Source: CAZLBV01 sp964557845
GTDB taxonomy: Bacteria > Acidobacteriota > Aminicenantia > Aminicenantales > Aminicenantaceae
Assembly (NCBI GenBank): GCA_964557845.1
Contig: CAZLBV010000334.1
Coordinates: 1 to 7,254 of the forward strand
Direction: 5' to 3'
Length of the DNA stretch: 7,254 nucleotides
Shown piece after piece: positions 5,382 to 7,254 of this stretch; the first letter of the stretch is position 1; each line of letters begins with the position of its first letter. The notes below the pieces were generated by a model. The model had not been told where the DNA came from. It saw nothing but the letters and a program-made list of their open reading frames with translations, and made no database searches. The translations under genes were made by a program, and so were the position numbers.

Positions 5382-5919
5382 CGCTCACCCCCGCTTTTCT
5401 TTCCTTCTTGAATAACTGTTCACCAAGATAACGAATACCTTTTAACTTATATACATCCGGCTTTCGGAAGCTCTTGATCTTGTGGGCTTCCTGGCCTACA
5501 CGCTGTTTATTGATTCCGCTTACAGTGATTAATGTTGGTTTCTCTAATGTTATCTCTATATCCTCAGGGATTTCATAGACTACCGGTTTAGAATAACCCA
5601 AATTTAATTCGAGCTTATCCTTTTCCAGTTTGGCTCTATACCCGACTCCAACGATCTCTAATTTTTTCGAAAAACCTGTCGATACACCGACAGCAGCATT
5701 GTACGCCAAAGACCGGCAGAGTCCATGGTAAGCCGGTAATCTTTCTGAATCGCTTTCTCTAGTGAAAACCAATTCTTGTTCCTTTATTTCTGCCTTTATC
5801 CCCGGTAAAAGAGATGAACTGAGTTTCCCCTTAGGGCCATCGAAGTCAATCCTATCGGTTAAGATATTAACCTTTACTCCCTCGGGTATTTTGATCGGCT
5901 GTTTTCCTACTCTTGACAT
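5374..5919 (-). CDS. rplF: 50S ribosomal protein L6
   Basis: This 181-residue L6 has the two repeated alpha/beta domains of the family. The N-terminal domain opens with MSRVGKQPIKIPEGV and the second carries the conserved GxKPDVYKLKGIRYLGE-like stretch near residues 150-168, where this protein reads FRKPDVYKLKGIRYLGE. L6 sits near the sarcin-ricin loop at the factor-binding side of the large subunit. AAGGA lies 8 bases upstream of the ATG at 5919. The TAA stop at 5376-5374 falls inside the start of rplR, with an 8-base overlap, so translation of the two is probably coupled. The middle NAAVGVSTGFSKKLEIVGVGYRA segment is a standard L6 hallmark. Confidence 0.98.
   Translation of the reverse strand: MSRVGKQPIKIPEGVKVNILTDRIDFDGPKGKLSSSLLPGIKAEIKEQELVFTRESDSERLPAYHGLCRSLAYNAAVGVSTGFSKKLEIVGVGYRAKLEKDKLELNLGYSKPVVYEIPEDIEITLEKPTLITVSGINKQRVGQEAHKIKSFRKPDVYKLKGIRYLGEQLFKKERKAGVSGA
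5379..5392 (-). promoter_or_regulatory. Ribosome binding site and GTG start of rplR
   Basis: On the minus strand GGGGGTGA (5392-5385) is followed by GCG and then the GTG start. The match to the anti-Shine-Dalgarno consensus GGAGGTGA has one mismatch. The TGA inside it is an in-frame stop for rplR, so this site decides the start. Confidence 0.7.
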
Positions 5920-5943
5920 TTTACTTGTCCTTGTTATTCTGAT

Positions 5944-6342
5944 CTACCAGACTTGGCAGAGCACTTCTCCTCCCAAACCTAATTCTTCACATTTCTTTCC
6001 TGTGTAGATCCCTTTTGAAGTAGAAATAATCACAATGCCTAATCCATCCAAAACTTTAGGCACGGAATCACTTTTACAGTATATCCGGCAGCCGGGTTTA
6101 CTGATTTTACGAAGTCCTGTGATCACATTGTCCCCTTCTTCGGTATATTTAAGGGAAACATTTATGGCACTCTGGACTGAATCCTTCAATATTTTAAACC
6201 CGTAGATATATCCTTCTTCTTTCAAGATTCTAGCAATTTCTGCTTTCAATCTAGAGTGAGGGATCTCCACTTCCTGTTTTTTTGCCATTATGGCATTTCT
6301 AATTCTCGTTAGCATATCAGCGATAGGGTCGGTTAAAGTCAT
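5944..6342 (-). CDS. rpsH: 30S ribosomal protein S8
   Basis: This 132-residue protein matches the usual S8 length of about 130. It starts with the typical MTLTDPIADMLTRIRNA block. The C-terminal rRNA-binding signature is present as GIVIISTSKGIYT followed by LGLGGEVLCQVW at the very end. S8 binds helix 21 of 16S rRNA in the central domain and organises platform assembly. In E. coli it is also the translational repressor of the spc operon; whether that holds here is unknown. The ATG at 6342 follows AGAGGT closely. The gap to S14 is 19 bases and the gap to rplF is 24 bases. S8 usually has Lys/Thr-rich variation after 'TSKG', so the GIYTGKK variant is unremarkable. Confidence 0.98.
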   Translation of the reverse strand: MTLTDPIADMLTRIRNAIMAKKQEVEIPHSRLKAEIARILKEEGYIYGFKILKDSVQSAINVSLKYTEEGDNVITGLRKISKPGCRIYCKSDSVPKVLDGLGIVIISTSKGIYTGKKCEELGLGGEVLCQVW

Positions 6343-6361
6343 TCTCTACCTCTCAAATATA

Positions 6362-6547
6362 TTACCATGATGCTTTGATAATTCCCGGAATTTCACCTTT
6401 TAGGGCTAATTCACGAAAACAGAGGCGGCACATATCAAACTTCCTGTAATACCCTTTGGAACGGCCGCAGATACGGCATCTATTCTTTCGCCTAACCTCA
6501 TATTTCGGTTCTCTTTGATGTTTTGCTATCATTGCTTTTCTTGCCAT
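6362..6547 (-). CDS. rpsZ: 30S ribosomal protein S14, short zinc-binding type (type Z)
   Basis: A 61-residue S14 of the short, zinc-containing form. The ribbon is C24-x2-C27-x12-C40-x2-C43, inside NRCRICGRSKGYYRKFDMCRLC-type sequence, and the C-terminal GEIPGIIKASW is diagnostic for type Z S14. The long zinc-free form of E. coli is about 100 residues. S14 binds the 3' major domain of 16S rRNA in the head of the small subunit. AAAGGA stands 8 bases before the ATG at 6547. It sits between rplE and rpsH as expected. Some databases would name this gene rpsN; rpsZ or 'rpsN type Z' makes the form explicit. No second S14 copy is in the window, so whether a zinc-independent paralogue exists elsewhere cannot be told. 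Confidence 0.97.
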   Translation of the reverse strand: MARKAMIAKHQREPKYEVRRKNRCRICGRSKGYYRKFDMCRLCFRELALKGEIPGIIKASW

Positions 6548-6559
6548 GATCGTTTTCCT

Positions 6560-7105
6560 TTATCTTGTTTCCCTAAACGGCATACCCAAATGTTTCAATA
6601 ATGCATATGCCTCCTGGTCAGTCTTTGCAGTTGTGATCAGGGTGATATTCATCCCTCTGTTTTTTTCGACCTTGGTGTAGTCGATCTCAGGAAAAACCAA
6701 CTGATCCCGCATTCCCAAGGTATAATTACCTTTTCTATCGAATGCCTTTGGAGATACACCCCTGAAATCTCTTACCCGGGGAAGCACTATATTCACCAGC
6801 TTATCCAGAAATTCATACATCTTCTTTCCCCGCAAGGTAACATAACAACCGATAGGATTTCCTTCCCGCAGTTTAAAAGAGGAGATGGATTTTCGGGCAC
6901 GCCCAACAGCCGGCCACTGCCCGGTTATCAAACTTAATTCCTTTTTGGCAGTATCCAGGACTTTAATATTCTGGATAGCTTCACCCACACCTACATTGAC
7001 TACTATTTTCTCTAGCCTTGGAACCGCCATTTTGTTATCAATGGATAATTCTTTCTGCAGTTCTGGGACGATCGTTTTCTTATATTTTTCCAAAAGACGA
7101 CTCAT
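6560..7105 (-). CDS. rplE: 50S ribosomal protein L5
   Basis: This 181-residue protein is of normal length for bacterial L5, which binds 5S rRNA in the central protuberance and contacts P-site tRNA. Family landmarks include PRLEKIVVNVGVGEA (residues about 29-43), the TGQ-P block with ARKSISSFKLREG near the middle, and DFRGVSPKAFDRKGNYTLG followed by the FPEIDY segment in the C-terminal half. The ATG at 7105 is preceded by GAGGA with a 6-base spacer, lying in the 12-base gap after rplX. The TAA stop is 12 bases before the S14 start. In Escherichia coli S8 represses the operon at the rplX/rplE junction; I could not recognise an S8-binding hairpin here by eye. Confidence 0.98.
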   Translation of the reverse strand: MSRLLEKYKKTIVPELQKELSIDNKMAVPRLEKIVVNVGVGEAIQNIKVLDTAKKELSLITGQWPAVGRARKSISSFKLREGNPIGCYVTLRGKKMYEFLDKLVNIVLPRVRDFRGVSPKAFDRKGNYTLGMRDQLVFPEIDYTKVEKNRGMNITLITTAKTDQEAYALLKHLGMPFRETR

Positions 7106-7117
7106 TCCTCTTCCTCA

Positions 7118-7254
7118 CTATTGTTTTTCTAAGGTTACATCGCACTTAGAGCACACTCGCACCCTGGTCCCATCTCCCAATTCTTTGATTTTTACTCTGG
7201 TGCCGGTTTCACATTCCGAGCAGTAAAGCATCAAATTGGAGATATGGATAGGAG
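7118..7254 (-). CDS. rplX: 50S ribosomal protein L24, C-terminal part (cut by window edge)
   Basis: The last 44 codons of L24 are visible, ending in TAG at 7120-7118; the start and the N-terminal KOW domain lie beyond the right edge. L24 is an early-assembly protein of the large subunit that binds 23S rRNA domain I. The visible segment opens with PIHISNLMLYC, matching the family's conserved 'P-[IL]-H-x-SNV-M' stretch, and carries two CxxC pairs (visible residues 11/14 and 34/37) that look able to hold one metal ion. It ends 12 bases before rplE, the usual order at the head of the spc operon. Identification is firm from motif and context; the zinc suggestion is inference. Confidence 0.95.
   Translation of the reverse strand, partial: PIHISNLMLYCSECETGTRVKIKELGDGTRVRVCSKCDVTLEKQ

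Noticed and set aside
7085..7130. Possible S8-binding regulatory hairpin at the rplX/rplE junction, as in E. coli.
   Set aside because: The junction is only 12 bases and purine-rich, and I could not find a stem with the conserved S8-site features by eye. A covariance search would be needed.
6885..7226. Plus-strand open frame of 113 codons across rplE and rplX.
   Set aside because: It is antisense to two clear ribosomal protein genes and does not resemble any known protein.

Overview
This window is a slice of the bacterial spc–alpha ribosomal protein locus, read entirely on the minus strand from high to low coordinates. The gene order is rplX (3' end only), rplE, rpsN/rpsZ, rpsH, rplF, rplR, rpsE, rpmD, rplO, secY, adk, map, infA, rpmJ, rpsM, rpsK (5' part only). 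Both edges cut through genes. rpmJ (37 aa) is present although short, and infA starts internally to a longer open frame. No gene, RNA or mobile element was found on the plus strand.

The organism is a bacterium of moderately AT-leaning composition. Bacterial-type S11, S13, S5, SecY, IF-1 and zinc-ribbon L36 and S14 exclude an archaeon. The order secY-adk-map-infA-rpmJ-rpsM-rpsK is found in many phyla. The sequence style of SecY, including a long last periplasmic loop, reminds me of Acidobacteriota/Aminicenantes-like uncultured lineages. That placement is recollection, not a tree, and should be held loosely.

From 7254 to 5007 lie the spc genes for 50S proteins L24, L5, L6, L18 and 30S proteins S14 and S8, with gaps of 12 to 31 bases except the rplF/rplR overlap. 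From 4975 to 702, seven genes (rpsE to infA) form an unbroken chain in which every neighbour overlaps by 1 to 10 bases. From 690 to the left edge come rpmJ, rpsM and rpsK, separated by gaps of exactly 11 bases. No gene-free stretch exceeds about 31 bases, and I see no terminator or convincing internal promoter, so the window is probably inside one long transcript.

Functionally the window joins ribosome building blocks, initiation factor IF-1, the SecY protein-export channel, adenylate kinase for nucleotide balance, and methionine aminopeptidase for trimming nascent proteins. This is a conserved housekeeping region and I found no new system. The points worth a second look are local: a TTG start on rpsE behind a full Shine-Dalgarno, an N-terminally extended L30, a SecY loop insertion, a divergent adenylate kinase AMP-site motif, and extensive overlaps that imply translational coupling.
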